Shown here: positions 1 to 9,093 of the stretch, one piece after another
Numbering within the stretch: position 1 is the stretch's first letter
Layout: each line of letters opens with the position of its first letter
NCBI RefSeq assembly: GCF_026261605.1
Contig: NZ_CP102486.1
Span: forward strand, 1,798,001-1,862,000
From: Dechloromonas sp. A34
GTDB taxonomy: Bacteria; Pseudomonadota; Gammaproteobacteria; Burkholderiales; Rhodocyclaceae
DNA: 64,000 nucleotides
Direction: 5' to 3'
Position numbers and translations under genes: made by a program
The notes under the pieces: generated by a model
Databases searched by the model: none
Seen by the model: the letters and a program-made list of their open reading frames with translations, nothing else
What the model was told of the DNA's origin: nothing

Positions 1-1
1 G

Positions 2-484
2 GCCATCCTGATTCTCTGGCTGCTCTGGCTGGGGTGGACGATGACCGACCTGCCCAAGGGAGCCGAGCGCAGCGCTGCCTACAGCCTGCACAAGTCGCTC
101 GGCCTGCTCGCCTTGCTGTTGATCGTCGTGCGCCTGGCCTGGCGTTCGCGCAACGCGCCGCCCCCTTTGCAGGCCGAGGGCTGGGAAGGCCGCCTGGCCC
201 ATCTCACGCACCGCGCGCTCTACCTATTGCTGGTCCTGGCACCGCTCGCCGGCTACCTGGCTTCCTCGTTCACGCCCTACGCCCTGAAGTTTTTCGGCAT
301 CGAAATCGCCAAGGCCGGCTGGCCCGACGAGTCGCTGAACGGCTTTTTCAAACTGCTGCACCAGGCTTTTGTCTGGGGCATCGGCGGCCTGGTCTTCCTG
401 CATCTGGCCGGGGCACTGAAACACCTGTTGCTCCGTGACGGGACGCTGAGCCGCATGCTGCCCGGCCGGGTGTTACAGAAATGA
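2..484 (+). CDS. Cytochrome b561 family protein, 5' end cut by window edge
   Basis: An open frame enters from the left edge (AILILWLLWLGWTM...) and stops at 482-484, so the start lies outside the window. The visible ~160 residues contain three hydrophobic helices and conserved histidines in YSLHKSLG, LAHLTHRALY, KLLHQAF and LHLAGALKH. This is the pattern of YodB/CybB-type cytochrome b561 proteins: small inner-membrane di-haem b proteins that pass electrons between quinol and periplasmic partners. The first helix with its histidine is missing from view. No neighbour in the window fixes its partner. An internal ATG at 41 is probably not the real start, because coding sequence continues upstream in frame. 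Confidence 0.85.
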   Translation, partial: AILILWLLWLGWTMTDLPKGAERSAAYSLHKSLGLLALLLIVVRLAWRSRNAPPPLQAEGWEGRLAHLTHRALYLLLVLAPLAGYLASSFTPYALKFFGIEIAKAGWPDESLNGFFKLLHQAFVWGIGGLVFLHLAGALKHLLLRDGTLSRMLPGRVLQK

Positions 485-489
485 ACAGT

Positions 490-518
490 TGCTCCAGAGT
501 GGAGCAGTGACGTGCTCC
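490..518. repeat. Alternating TGCTCC / GGAGCA / TGCTCC inverted repeats
   Basis: TGCTCC (490-495), GGAGCA (501-506) and TGCTCC (513-518) follow directly after the b561 stop. The centre can pair with either flank, giving two mutually exclusive hairpins. No T-run follows, so this is not a standard intrinsic terminator. The left part, with the bases before it (GAACAGTTGCTCC, 483-495), resembles the candidate sigma-54 activator sites at 5731-5750 and 22919-22939. I found no -24/-12 promoter at the right distance here, so function is open. Confidence 0.4.
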
Positions 519-829
519 AGAAGGTCGTGAGTTTTTCTCTATGTGACCAGTCGGAAAGCTAGACATCATCCCGGACCAAGCGAAATCGCCCTCGCTTGCT
601 AACTAATTTGGGACATGCTGGTGTTGCTGGTAGGTGGCGATTAGAGGGCTCTGCCCAAACTGCCAGCTACGTAAACAGGTTGTCGGGCGGTAGTTCTGAT
701 GTTCTCGCAACGGCAGCACCGTGCCCATTGCAGCCAGTTCCCCTCTGGGAAAGCGGACGCTTCATCAAGGCTCTGCCGTCATTTGCAGATTGGCATTGGG
801 AATTTCAGCAATCGTCGGCGTCGCCATGA
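519..829. other. Intergenic stretch, no gene recognised
   Basis: About 310 bases between the b561 gene and the convergent hypothetical gene. Short open frames on both strands have no recognisable protein and no convincing ribosome site. No RNA gene or terminator was recognised. Confidence 0.4.
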
Positions 830-1801
830 TCATTTCTCCAATTTTGGCTTGAGGATTTTTTCAACGAAGTCTTCGGTTTGATACGATTGTGCTGCTGCCG
901 CCCGACCTCGCGAGAGAGGGCGATTCGGGTTCCGTTGGAACCCTGGACAAGCATGGTTCGCTGCCCGTAGCCATGCTGGATGGCTCCCCCCCTGACCCAT
1001 TGCCCCTTGCCCACGGTCCATCATGTAGCCGATGCGTTCGGCGATGACTTCGTTGCTTTGCAAGTCGATGATCCGTAGTGAACTTCCGGCAATCCAGTAT
1101 TCGCGGTCATCCAGCGTGGAAATGTCGTCGTAAGTGACGCCGTAGCGGGGAGACGGGCCGGGCGCTAGCGTTTTATCGAGAACGAAGGCGTAAATATTTA
1201 AGTCGAAATTTGGATCACGCTTCAACTCATTCGCAACATTTGGCGCATTGACATCCATCCTGCCAACAACTTTCTGGGTGCCGACGTAGCGATATCGCTT
1301 GCCGTCCTGCGGATCGATGGTTTCAACGTAGTGGTAGCCGAAGCGCGGGGGCGCTCCCGGTGCAAACTCGGCTTGGCGAGTTTCATTTCCACGCAAAAAG
1401 CTCTTGATATACCCATCACCGCCCATGTCTTTGCCATATGGATCATCCATCTTGAACTGTTCCCCGAAGTTGTCCTCTTTGGGCCTGACCTTCATCAGCA
1501 AAATGCCATCAACATCCTCCACCGTCCGGTGAATCTTTTCACCGGCGGTCTTACAGCGTTCCTGGAACAGCGCTTCCGCTTTCGCCAGACGACTTCCCTT
1601 CGCATCAGTCTCCCGTTTCATTTCCCACGCCCAACGGCCGGGAAAGGCCAGGAACAACACAGCCACCACGACTACAGCAATGGCCTTGCTCGTCTTCGTT
1701 TTGGGGATCAAGGCTGCCGCCACAAATGCGCCAATCAGTACCAGCCAAAAAATATCGCCAACCATACGAAGCAGGTCGGCGCCAGGTCCAAGTTCAATCA
1801 T
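830..1801 (-). CDS. Hypothetical membrane-anchored protein
   Basis: A 323-residue protein that I do not recognise. Two hydrophobic segments near the N-terminus (about 15-33 and 40-55, the latter AIAVVVVAVLFLAF) are followed by a long soluble domain with cysteines at ERCKTAG and NHACPGF. The soluble part is rich in Tyr, Asp and Gly and contains GYHYVETIDPQDGKRYRYVG. A likely topology is a double or hairpin N-terminal anchor with a large domain on one side. There is no good Shine-Dalgarno before the ATG at 1801; an internal Met at residue 13 is an alternative. It stands alone, convergent with b561 and divergent from the sugar dehydrogenase. Confidence 0.55.
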   Translation of the reverse strand: MIELGPGADLLRMVGDIFWLVLIGAFVAAALIPKTKTSKAIAVVVVAVLFLAFPGRWAWEMKRETDAKGSRLAKAEALFQERCKTAGEKIHRTVEDVDGILLMKVRPKEDNFGEQFKMDDPYGKDMGGDGYIKSFLRGNETRQAEFAPGAPPRFGYHYVETIDPQDGKRYRYVGTQKVVGRMDVNAPNVANELKRDPNFDLNIYAFVLDKTLAPGPSPRYGVTYDDISTLDDREYWIAGSSLRIIDLQSNEVIAERIGYMMDRGQGAMGQGGSHPAWLRAANHACPGFQRNPNRPLSRGRAAAAQSYQTEDFVEKILKPKLEK

Positions 1802-1997
1802 TTTTTTGGCTTTGCTAGGAAACGACAGACAAAATCATATCGCATATCGAACGGCCGCAATTGGGCAGACTCATCAAGGGCCGCTCCTGGCCGGTTGTTG
1901 CCCTAAGTCAAGCAATGTCGCGCGTCCACACGACTGAACCTGATCGTCTAAATCCTGGTCAATAAACCATTGTCTTGAATCGTGACGGGAGTCTGGT

Positions 1998-3158
1998 ATG
2001 AGCAATCGACGGTTGCGGTTTTACCTTGTGGCCGGCGCGCTGGTGCTGGCCGCGACGATTGCGCCGGCCGCCGGGCCGGTATTCCGCAGCGAAAAGGCGA
2101 GCTTCAGCGTCAACGCCCTGACTGGTGGGCTGGAACACCCCTGGGGCCTGGCCTTTCTGCCCGACGGCCGTTTTCTGGTGAGCGAGCGGCTGGGCCGCCT
2201 GCGCGTGATCTCTGCCGACGGCAAGCTCGATCCGCAGCCGGTGGGCGGGGTGCCGGCGGTGGCTGCAGTCGGCCAGGGTGGGCTGCTCGATGTCGTGTTG
2301 CATCCGAAATTTGCCGACAATGGCTGGGTCTATCTCTCCTATGCCGGCGCGGGGCCTGGCGGGATCGGTACCGAGGTGGCGCGCGGGCGCTGGGTGTCGG
2401 ATCGCGCCGGCCACCGCCTGGAGGGTTTGCAGGTGATTTATCGCCAGCGGCCGAAGTCCGATACCAAGGTGCATTTCGGCTCGCGCCTGGTCTTCGACCG
2501 GGCCGGCTTGCTCTATATCACCCAGGGCGATCGCGGTGAGATGACGCGCGCCCAGCCGCTCGATGATCTGGCCGGCAAGCTGGTGCGCTTGCGCGACGAT
2601 GGTAGCGTGCCGCCGGACAATCCGTGGTCGGGCAAGGCCGGGGCGCGGCCGGAAATCTTCAGCTTCGGGCATCGCAGCGTGCAGGGCGCGGCGCTGCATC
2701 CGGCGAGCGGCGAGTTGTGGGCGCACGAACACGGCCCGCAGGGTGGCGATGAGATCAATGTCGTGCGTGCCGGTCGCAACTACGGCTGGCCGGTGATTAC
2801 CTACGGCGTCAATTACGGGATCGGCACCAAGATCGGGGTCGGCACCCAGCGCGAAGGAATGGAGCAGCCGGTACTCCAGTGGACGCCATCGATCGCGCCA
2901 TCCGGCATGGCCTTCTATAGCGGCGAGCGTTTTCCCGGCTGGCGCGGCAATCTGCTGGTCGGGGCGCTGAAATTCAAGATGCTGGTCCGCCTGGAACTGG
3001 ACGGTACCCGCGTCGTCCACGAGGAGCGCATGCTGGCCGAGCGTTTCGGCCGCATCCGCGATGTTCGGCAGGGGCCGGACGGACTGATCTATCTCTTGAC
3101 CGACGAGCCTGACGGCCAGTTGCTGCGCCTCGAACCGCTGGCCGCCGGGCGCCCGTAG
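1998..3158 (+). CDS. PQQ-dependent aldose sugar dehydrogenase (YliI/GDH-B type)
   Basis: 386 residues with an N-terminal signal peptide (about 1-25, ending APAAG), so periplasmic. The body is the glucose/sorbosone dehydrogenase six-bladed propeller: LEHPWGLAFLPDGRFLVSER, GGLLDVVLHPKF, KVHFGSRLVFD, GHRSVQGAALHP, HEHGPQGGDEIN and GRNYGWPVITYG are family hallmarks. The HEHGPQGGDE loop supplies PQQ and calcium ligands in the family. It would oxidise the C1 hydroxyl of aldoses, or act on a related substrate, and pass electrons to the respiratory chain. It is monocistronic here, with pqq biosynthesis genes at 54.7-58.0 kb able to supply cofactor. Substrate cannot be read from sequence. An earlier ATG at 1982 is in another frame. 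Confidence 0.85.
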   Translation: MSNRRLRFYLVAGALVLAATIAPAAGPVFRSEKASFSVNALTGGLEHPWGLAFLPDGRFLVSERLGRLRVISADGKLDPQPVGGVPAVAAVGQGGLLDVVLHPKFADNGWVYLSYAGAGPGGIGTEVARGRWVSDRAGHRLEGLQVIYRQRPKSDTKVHFGSRLVFDRAGLLYITQGDRGEMTRAQPLDDLAGKLVRLRDDGSVPPDNPWSGKAGARPEIFSFGHRSVQGAALHPASGELWAHEHGPQGGDEINVVRAGRNYGWPVITYGVNYGIGTKIGVGTQREGMEQPVLQWTPSIAPSGMAFYSGERFPGWRGNLLVGALKFKMLVRLELDGTRVVHEERMLAERFGRIRDVRQGPDGLIYLLTDEPDGQLLRLEPLAAGRP

Positions 3159-3176
3159 GCGCCGGCGGTGGGGGGC

Positions 3177-3506
3177 TTACTGGAGAGCGAGGATCCAGGC
3201 GATGGCTGCCTTCAATTCCTCGTCGCTGATCTTGTCGGCGGGGTGGGGCAGCATCGGGACGGCTCCCCAGTTGCCGGAACCGCCGGCGCGCACCTTGTCG
3301 AACAATTGGGCCGGGGCCTTGGCGTCGCCCTTGTACTTGGCGGCGACTTCCTTGTAGGCTGGGCCGACGCGCTTGGCATCGACGGTGTGGCAGGCGATGC
3401 AGCGGGCTTTCTTGACGATCTCTTCGCTGGCCGCGGCGGGCTTGGCGATGGTCAGGCAGGCGGCCGCCAGCAGCGGCAGGATCAGGGTGGTGGTATGTGC
3501 TTTCAT
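3177..3506 (-). CDS. Small periplasmic cytochrome c (c551/c552-like)
   Basis: 109 residues from ATG 3506, preceded by an AAGGAA ribosome site; an upstream in-frame ATG at 3557 would add a non-signal extension and is rejected. A signal peptide (LPLLAAACLTIAKPAAA) leads into a single class I haem site, CIACH, in ARCIACHTVDAKRVGP. The distal Met is probably in GAVPMLPHP. The C-terminal helix DEELKAAIAWILAL is typical of c551/c8. It lies 17 bases after the DUF779 gene and in line with the aldehyde dehydrogenase, so it may accept electrons from the periplasmic quinoprotein steps whose aldehyde product the upstream enzyme consumes. Confidence 0.85.
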   Translation of the reverse strand: MKAHTTTLILPLLAAACLTIAKPAAASEEIVKKARCIACHTVDAKRVGPAYKEVAAKYKGDAKAPAQLFDKVRAGGSGNWGAVPMLPHPADKISDEELKAAIAWILALQ

Positions 3507-3523
3507 GTTGATTCCTTGCGGTG

Positions 3524-3895
3524 TTAAACGAGGCCTGCGGCCTGTAGTTCCGCCCATTCGGCATCGGTGAAGAGCCGCGAGCGGGTGTGAAAGGCCTTGC
3601 CGGTGTTGCCTTCGAGCGAGAAGGTGCCGCCCGAGCCATCGATGACGTCGATGATCAGCTGCGTGTGCTTCCAGTATTCATACTGCGAGGCGCTCATATA
3701 GAAGGGCACGTCGCCGATGTCGCCGAGGTGCACATCGTAGGGGCCGATGGTCAGATCGCTCGGCAGGTAGCAGTTGGCGGCACTGTTGTCGCAGCAGCCG
3801 CCGGACTGGTGGAACATCAATTGCGGCCCGTATTGCTGTTTCAGGAGCGCAATCAGTTCCAGCGTCGCCGGGGTGGCGATGACGCGTTCGACCAT
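3524..3895 (-). CDS. DUF779 domain protein
   Basis: 123 residues from ATG 3895, which has a strong GAGGAGA ribosome site. The reading frame is open further upstream, but that part lies across the terminator and the aldehyde dehydrogenase gene. Conserved features: LMFHQSGGCCDNSAANCY near residues 27-45, GDVPFYMSASQYEYWKHTQ, and a C-terminal TDAEWAEL. The Cys-Cys and nearby Cys may bind metal (inference). DUF779 genes regularly sit beside acetaldehyde or NAD-dependent aldehyde dehydrogenases, as here; no biochemical role is established to my knowledge. An intrinsic terminator lies in the 92-base gap from the upstream gene, so expression probably depends on read-through. Confidence 0.85.
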   Translation of the reverse strand: MVERVIATPATLELIALLKQQYGPQLMFHQSGGCCDNSAANCYLPSDLTIGPYDVHLGDIGDVPFYMSASQYEYWKHTQLIIDVIDGSGGTFSLEGNTGKAFHTRSRLFTDAEWAELQAAGLV

Positions 3896-3918
3896 GGTGT
3901 TCTCCTCGAATCGGTGTT

Positions 3919-3947
3919 TAAAAAAGGGGGGCGGTTGCCCGCCCCCT
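3919..3947 (-). terminator. Intrinsic terminator after the aldehyde dehydrogenase gene
   Basis: Read leftward, a GC-only hairpin (GGGGGCGGG, loop CAA, CCGCCCCCC) is followed by TTTTTT at 3920-3925. It sits 40 bases past the aldehyde dehydrogenase stop and before the DUF779 ribosome site, so it would lower expression of the two downstream genes. Confidence 0.75.
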
Positions 3948-3987
3948 GAAAGTGCCCGCAAACTGGGCCAGTGGAGGAGATGCGCGG

Positions 3988-5508
<1,521 letters not shown>

Positions 5509-5610
5509 ATATGTCTCCTGAAATTTATGAGGTTGCTAACGGGTTGATTCGAGGGGAAGGAACTGGTTCGATCTGAACCGGCGCCCTGCCGTGTGTCCTG
5601 CCAGATAAGG

Positions 5611-5626
5611 TGCATGCCGTATGCCA
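5611..5626 (-). promoter_or_regulatory. Sigma-54 (-24/-12) promoter of the aldehyde dehydrogenase operon
   Basis: Read leftward: TGGCATACGGCATGCA. It keeps the invariant GG and GC with the required 10-base spacing and matches TGGCA...TGC of the RpoN consensus. It places the transcription start near 5599, about 90 bases before the ATG at 5508. Confidence 0.7.
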
Positions 5627-5731
5627 GCCGCCCGGCTGCCGGTTCGCAATATTGAAATCTCAAATAAATCATCCACTTGTCGATTTGTCGGCCGAGTCGT
5701 GGCGGAGGGGGTGGGGCGGCCGGTGATCAAT

Positions 5732-5759
5732 TGCTCAGCAACTGTTCCAATGCTGAGCA
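5732..5759. promoter_or_regulatory. Candidate upstream activator site for the sigma-54 promoter
   Basis: TGCTCAGCA (5732-5740) and TGCTGAGCA (5751-5759) form an inverted repeat about 105 bases upstream of the -24 element, a usual enhancer position for a sigma-54 activator. The leftward strand reads GGAACAGTTGCTGAGCAA, sharing GAACAGTTGCT with 483-493 and a close match with 22921-22933. Confidence 0.55.
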
Positions 5760-5908
5760 GATCGTGCACGGGCAACACGGGAGCGTCGGGCCTGATTCAG
5801 GCGGAGTGCTGAATTACGCGGGAAAATGGACGTGCCGGGGGCGGCGTGGCGGCGAAAATGCCTTCCGGTCAGCGGTTTGCGTGGCCGACCCAAGGCCGGC
5901 GCGGCGCC

Positions 5909-6469
5909 TTAGCTTACAAAACCGCGTTTGCGCTTCTTGTTATTGGCTGAGGCCGCCACTTCGCTCGGGGCCAGGGCCAGGGCCAGGGCCAGACCCTGGG
6001 CATTCATTTCGGCGAGGATTTCCGATTCGCTGCTGCCCGACTCCAGGGCGGCGGCGCGGACTGGCGCAAAGCCATCGGTGTTGGCGTCGAAATGGATCGA
6101 ACAATCCTTCTGTGCGCCGCACATCACCGACTTGGCCAGCTGCCCGACAAAGTCCATCTCGTAGGGTGTGGTCATCAAGGGAATGCTGATGTGGGTTCCC
6201 GCCAGTTGCTCGGGGCTGCCCCAGATCATGCGGACCAGCGTCGGCAGGCGACGGTCGATCCGGCTGGCCACTTCGGTAGCCCGTAGCTCGATGCCCTGAG
6301 TCGGGGCATGAATCAGCAAACACTGAACGCTGAGCGTGGTCGGCGCGTACCAGCAGGCCCAGCGCGGGCCATCAGCCAGGGGATTGTCGATATTGGCAAA
6401 ACTGAAGTTTGAGACAGCGAGTGCTGCGAACAGCAGCAACGAACGAACAACGTGGCGAACGACGCGCAT
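5909..6469 (-). CDS. Secreted protein of unknown function under riboswitch control
   Basis: About 186 residues from ATG 6469; a TTG at 6484 is in frame but lies inside the riboswitch. A signal peptide (RSLLLFAALAVSNFSFA) predicts export. The mature part has four cysteines in RWACWYAP, VQCLLIH, SVMCGAQKDCSIHFD, possibly two disulfides. No family is recognised. The C-terminus carries LALALALA, encoded by four perfect GGCCAG hexamers (5969-5992), and ends in a basic KKRKRGF tail. Expression should depend on c-di-GMP through the aptamer at 6470-6570 and possibly on oxygen through the FNR box at 6665. That control suggests a surface or biofilm role, by inference only. Confidence 0.7.
   Translation of the reverse strand: MRVVRHVVRSLLLFAALAVSNFSFANIDNPLADGPRWACWYAPTTLSVQCLLIHAPTQGIELRATEVASRIDRRLPTLVRMIWGSPEQLAGTHISIPLMTTPYEMDFVGQLAKSVMCGAQKDCSIHFDANTDGFAPVRAAALESGSSESEILAEMNAQGLALALALAPSEVAASANNKKRKRGFVS
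5969..5992. repeat. Four tandem GGCCAG hexamers inside a coding region
   Basis: Four perfect copies of GGCCAG, encoding alternating Leu-Ala on the leftward strand. Because the unit is six bases, copy-number change would lengthen or shorten the protein without breaking the frame. Confidence 0.75.
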
Positions 6470-6570
6470 GCGTAACCCCGGCAATCCCGCTGTCGTGGGG
6501 TGAAGCCAGGGCTTCTCCCGGTAGACCGGTGACTTTGCGAACCCGCCTTTCGGTCGGGTGTGCCTTTTTC
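6470..6570 (-). promoter_or_regulatory. Cyclic di-GMP-I riboswitch (GEMM-I)
   Basis: Read leftward the element has the GEMM-I landmarks in order: GGCACACC (6557-6564), a GAAA-capped stem closed by CCCG/CGGG-like arms, the near-invariant CGCAAAG, a GGTCTA segment, a variable arm GGGAGAAGCCC...GGCTTC, and a 3' AGCGGGATTGCC. The first GGCA pairs with the last TGCC to form P1. The motif ends at the ATG at 6469, with the purine-rich 3' strand sitting where a ribosome site should be. Ligand binding would therefore most simply control translation. The family is well established; the call rests on my reading of conserved sequence and pairing. Confidence 0.82.
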
Positions 6571-6664
6571 GGATTTGAGCGAGTTCAAGTCGGCGCTTGA
6601 ACTCATTCTCCCTTATGGTGTTTTGCTATTCCAAAACACTATGGTTACGATTTTTGCAACAAAG

Positions 6665-6678
6665 TTGATCTGCGTCAA
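6665..6678. promoter_or_regulatory. FNR/ANR box
   Basis: TTGATCTGCGTCAA, one base from the palindromic consensus TTGAT-N4-ATCAA. For the leftward gene a CATAGT -10-like sequence lies near 6638-6643, putting the box at about -41.5, the class II activator position. Transcription would start near 6630 and run through the riboswitch. Confidence 0.65.
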
Positions 6679-6743
6679 TGTTTCATTGGCGATATGTCGA
6701 TGCTCTGGCTTGACTTTTACTTCGCAAGGCGGTCGAGCTCCGG

Positions 6744-8027
6744 TTACGTGAGCAGCTGATGCTGAACGAGATAGACACCTGCCCCGGCAAAATAGCCGAC
6801 CAGGGCCAGTCCGCTGATCTTGCGGACGTACCAGAAGAAATGGATTTTCTCGAGCCCCATGGCGGCGACGCCGGCGGCCGAGCCGATGATCAGGATGGAA
6901 CCGCCGGTGCCGGCGCAATAGGCCAGGAACTCCCAGAGAAAATGGTCGGGTGGGAAGTCGGTCAGGCTGTACATGCCCATCGAGGCGGCGACCAGGGGCA
7001 CGTTGTCGACGATGGCGCTGACCATGCCGATGATCAGCACGATGACGTCCTGTCGCCCGACGGTCTGGTCGAGCCACTGGGCGAGTGCGGTCAGGATATG
7101 CGTATGTTCCAGCGTCGCCACCGAGAGCAGGATGCCGACGAAGAAGACCAGGGAACTCATGTCTATTTTGCTCAGGGCATGGGCCAGCGTGAGGTGCTGC
7201 TTGAACTCGTCTTCCTTGTGGCGATGCACCAGATCGCCGACCAGCCAGAGGATGCCCAGGCCGAACAGGATGCCCATGAAAGGCGGCAGATGGGTGATCG
7301 TCTTGAAGGCGGGTACGGCCACCAGGATGCCCAGGCCCATGAAGAACATCAGATTGCGTTCGAATTCGGTGGTGCGCAAACCATGGTCGTCGTCGACTAG
7401 TTCCGGCGATTCCACCTGGCGGCCGCGCAAGGCGTAGGCCGTAATGCCCAAGGGTACGATCAGGCTGACCAGGGACGGCAGGATAACGCCCTTGATGATG
7501 GCCAGCGCCGTGATCTGGCCGCCAATCCACAGCATCGTCGTCGTCACGTCACCGATCGGCGACCAGGCGCCGCCCGAATTGGCCGCGATGACGATGATGC
7601 CTGCGAAGAACAGGCGATCGTCGTGCTTGGCGAGGAGCTTGCGCATCAGCGAGATCATCACGATCGTGGTGGTCAGGTTGTCGAGCAGGGCGCTGAGGAA
7701 GAAGGTGACGAAACCAACCAGCCACATCAGCGACGACAGATTCGCCGTCCGGATGCGCTTGGTGATCACTTCGAAGCCGTTGTGAGCATCGACCACCTCG
7801 ACGATGGTCATCGCCCCCATCAGGAAGAAGACGATCTGGGCCGTGCCCATCAGGGATTCGCCGAGTTGCTCACCGACGAGGTGGTGATCACCCATCGCCA
7901 AAGCATAGATGGTCCACAGCAGGCCAGCACCTAAAAGTGCCGATGCCGATTTGTTGATCTTTAGTGGGTGTTCCAGCGCAATCGCGGCGTAGGCGATGAC
8001 GAAGACGACAACAATCGCAGTGAGCAT
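6744..8027 (-). CDS. nhaD: Na+/H+ antiporter, NhaD family
   Basis: 427 residues, almost entirely hydrophobic with about a dozen membrane helices, in the length range of NhaD antiporters of the IT superfamily. Diagnostic motifs include SALLDNLTTTIVMISL (~112-127), ANSGGAWSPIGDVTTTMLW (~149-167), and the symmetrical second-half copy SAIVDNVPLVAASMG with a downstream CAGTGGSILIIGSAAG. The Asp and Asn/Gly pairs in these two repeats line the transport path in the family. It would exchange sodium or lithium for protons at the inner membrane, mainly at alkaline pH. A LysR gene is divergently transcribed across a 166-base gap with a palindromic operator, matching NhaR-like control. Confidence 0.92.
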   Translation of the reverse strand: MLTAIVVVFVIAYAAIALEHPLKINKSASALLGAGLLWTIYALAMGDHHLVGEQLGESLMGTAQIVFFLMGAMTIVEVVDAHNGFEVITKRIRTANLSSLMWLVGFVTFFLSALLDNLTTTIVMISLMRKLLAKHDDRLFFAGIIVIAANSGGAWSPIGDVTTTMLWIGGQITALAIIKGVILPSLVSLIVPLGITAYALRGRQVESPELVDDDHGLRTTEFERNLMFFMGLGILVAVPAFKTITHLPPFMGILFGLGILWLVGDLVHRHKEDEFKQHLTLAHALSKIDMSSLVFFVGILLSVATLEHTHILTALAQWLDQTVGRQDVIVLIIGMVSAIVDNVPLVAASMGMYSLTDFPPDHFLWEFLAYCAGTGGSILIIGSAAGVAAMGLEKIHFFWYVRKISGLALVGYFAGAGVYLVQHQLLT

Positions 8028-8135
8028 TTCGACAACCTTTGGCAGGGCGGGTGACAGGGGGCGGACGCGTCGCGAGCGTCGGCAATTGCTGGCCGTGCTC
8101 GCGCCGGGCGCATACAGTAGCGCAGTCGGCGAGTA

Positions 8136-8154
8136 AAATAAATTCGATTTATTT
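8136..8154. promoter_or_regulatory. Palindromic LysR-type operator between nhaD and nhaR
   Basis: AAATAAAT-TCG-ATTTATTT is a perfect 8-base inverted repeat with a 3-base spacer and contains the LysR T-N11-A signature. It lies 40 bases before the regulator start and 109 bases from the nhaD start, in otherwise GC-rich sequence, so it is a good candidate for binding by the adjacent regulator. Confidence 0.65.
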
Positions 8155-8193
8155 CATTTAATCATGCGTTTTTCTCGATGAATTTGGCGGCCC

Positions 8194-9093
8194 ATGAACC
8201 ACAAGCATCTGTTCTATTTCTGGAAGGTGGCCAAGGCCGGCAGCGTGGCGCGTGCTGCCGAGGCGATCAATGTCACACCGCAGACCCTGAGCGGCCAGAT
8301 CGGCTTGCTCGAAGCCAGTCTGGGAACGGAGCTGTTCGCGCGCCAGGGACGCTCCATCGTCCTTACCGAGGCGGGGAAGATGGCCCTCGAATACGCCGAC
8401 GAACTTTTCGCCCTGAGCGCCGAGCTGGAGGTGATGATCAAGCATCATCCCAAGGGCCGGCCGGCGGAATTCCGGGTCGGCGTTTCGGATGCGGTGCCGA
8501 AATCCCTGGCCTGCCGCCTGTTGCAGCCGGCCATCCACGGCGAGCATTCGACCCGCATCGTCTGCCGCGAATGGCAACTCGACCGCCTGCTGGCGCAATT
8601 GGCCATCCATCAGCTCGATATGGTGATTTCGGATGGACCCATCCCGCCTTCGTTCAGCGTGCGGGCGTACAACCATCGCCTGCTCGAGTCGGACTTGACC
8701 TTTCTCGCCGCCAAGCGCCTGTTGGCCGACAACCCGGCGCCCTTTCCGGCCTGCCTGAATGTGCTGCCGGTGCTGCTGCCGGGCGAGGATTCCGCCCTGC
8801 GCGCCGCGCTGCAACCCTGGCTCGAAAGAAAACGTATCCGCGCCCGGGTGGTCGGCGAGTTCGATGATACGGCCCTGATGGCGGCCTTCGGCCAGGCCGG
8901 GGTCGGGGTCTTTCCGGTCCCCTCGATCGCGGTCGAGGAATTTCTTGCGGCCGGCGAATTGGCGGTGGTCGGGCGGATCGACGAGGTTCAGGTCAGCTAT
9001 TTCGCCATCTCCGTCGAGCGTCGGCTAACCCACCCCTGCGTGCTGGCCGTCACGCAGTCGGCCCAGCGCATGGGCTTGTCGGCCGCCGGCTAG
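8194..9093 (+). CDS. nhaR: LysR-family transcriptional regulator, NhaR-like
   Basis: 299 residues, the standard LysR length. The N-terminal winged helix-turn-helix (residues ~3-62: HLFYFWKVAKAGSVARAAEAINVTP...) has the FWKVAKAGSVARAAE pattern of NhaR. A type 2 periplasmic-binding-like effector domain follows (~90-290). It is divergent from nhaD, and NhaR of enterobacteria activates Na+/H+ antiporter genes in response to sodium, so the same role is inferred here. The 19-base palindrome at 8136-8154 is its probable operator and would also allow autoregulation. The stop overlaps the convergent patatin gene by four bases. Confidence 0.85.
   Translation: MNHKHLFYFWKVAKAGSVARAAEAINVTPQTLSGQIGLLEASLGTELFARQGRSIVLTEAGKMALEYADELFALSAELEVMIKHHPKGRPAEFRVGVSDAVPKSLACRLLQPAIHGEHSTRIVCREWQLDRLLAQLAIHQLDMVISDGPIPPSFSVRAYNHRLLESDLTFLAAKRLLADNPAPFPACLNVLPVLLPGEDSALRAALQPWLERKRIRARVVGEFDDTALMAAFGQAGVGVFPVPSIAVEEFLAAGELAVVGRIDEVQVSYFAISVERRLTHPCVLAVTQSAQRMGLSAAG

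Noticed and set aside
585..830. Search for a sigma-54 promoter that would explain the motif at 483-499
   Set aside because: Sequences such as TGGCATTGGGAATTTC lack the GC at the required spacing.
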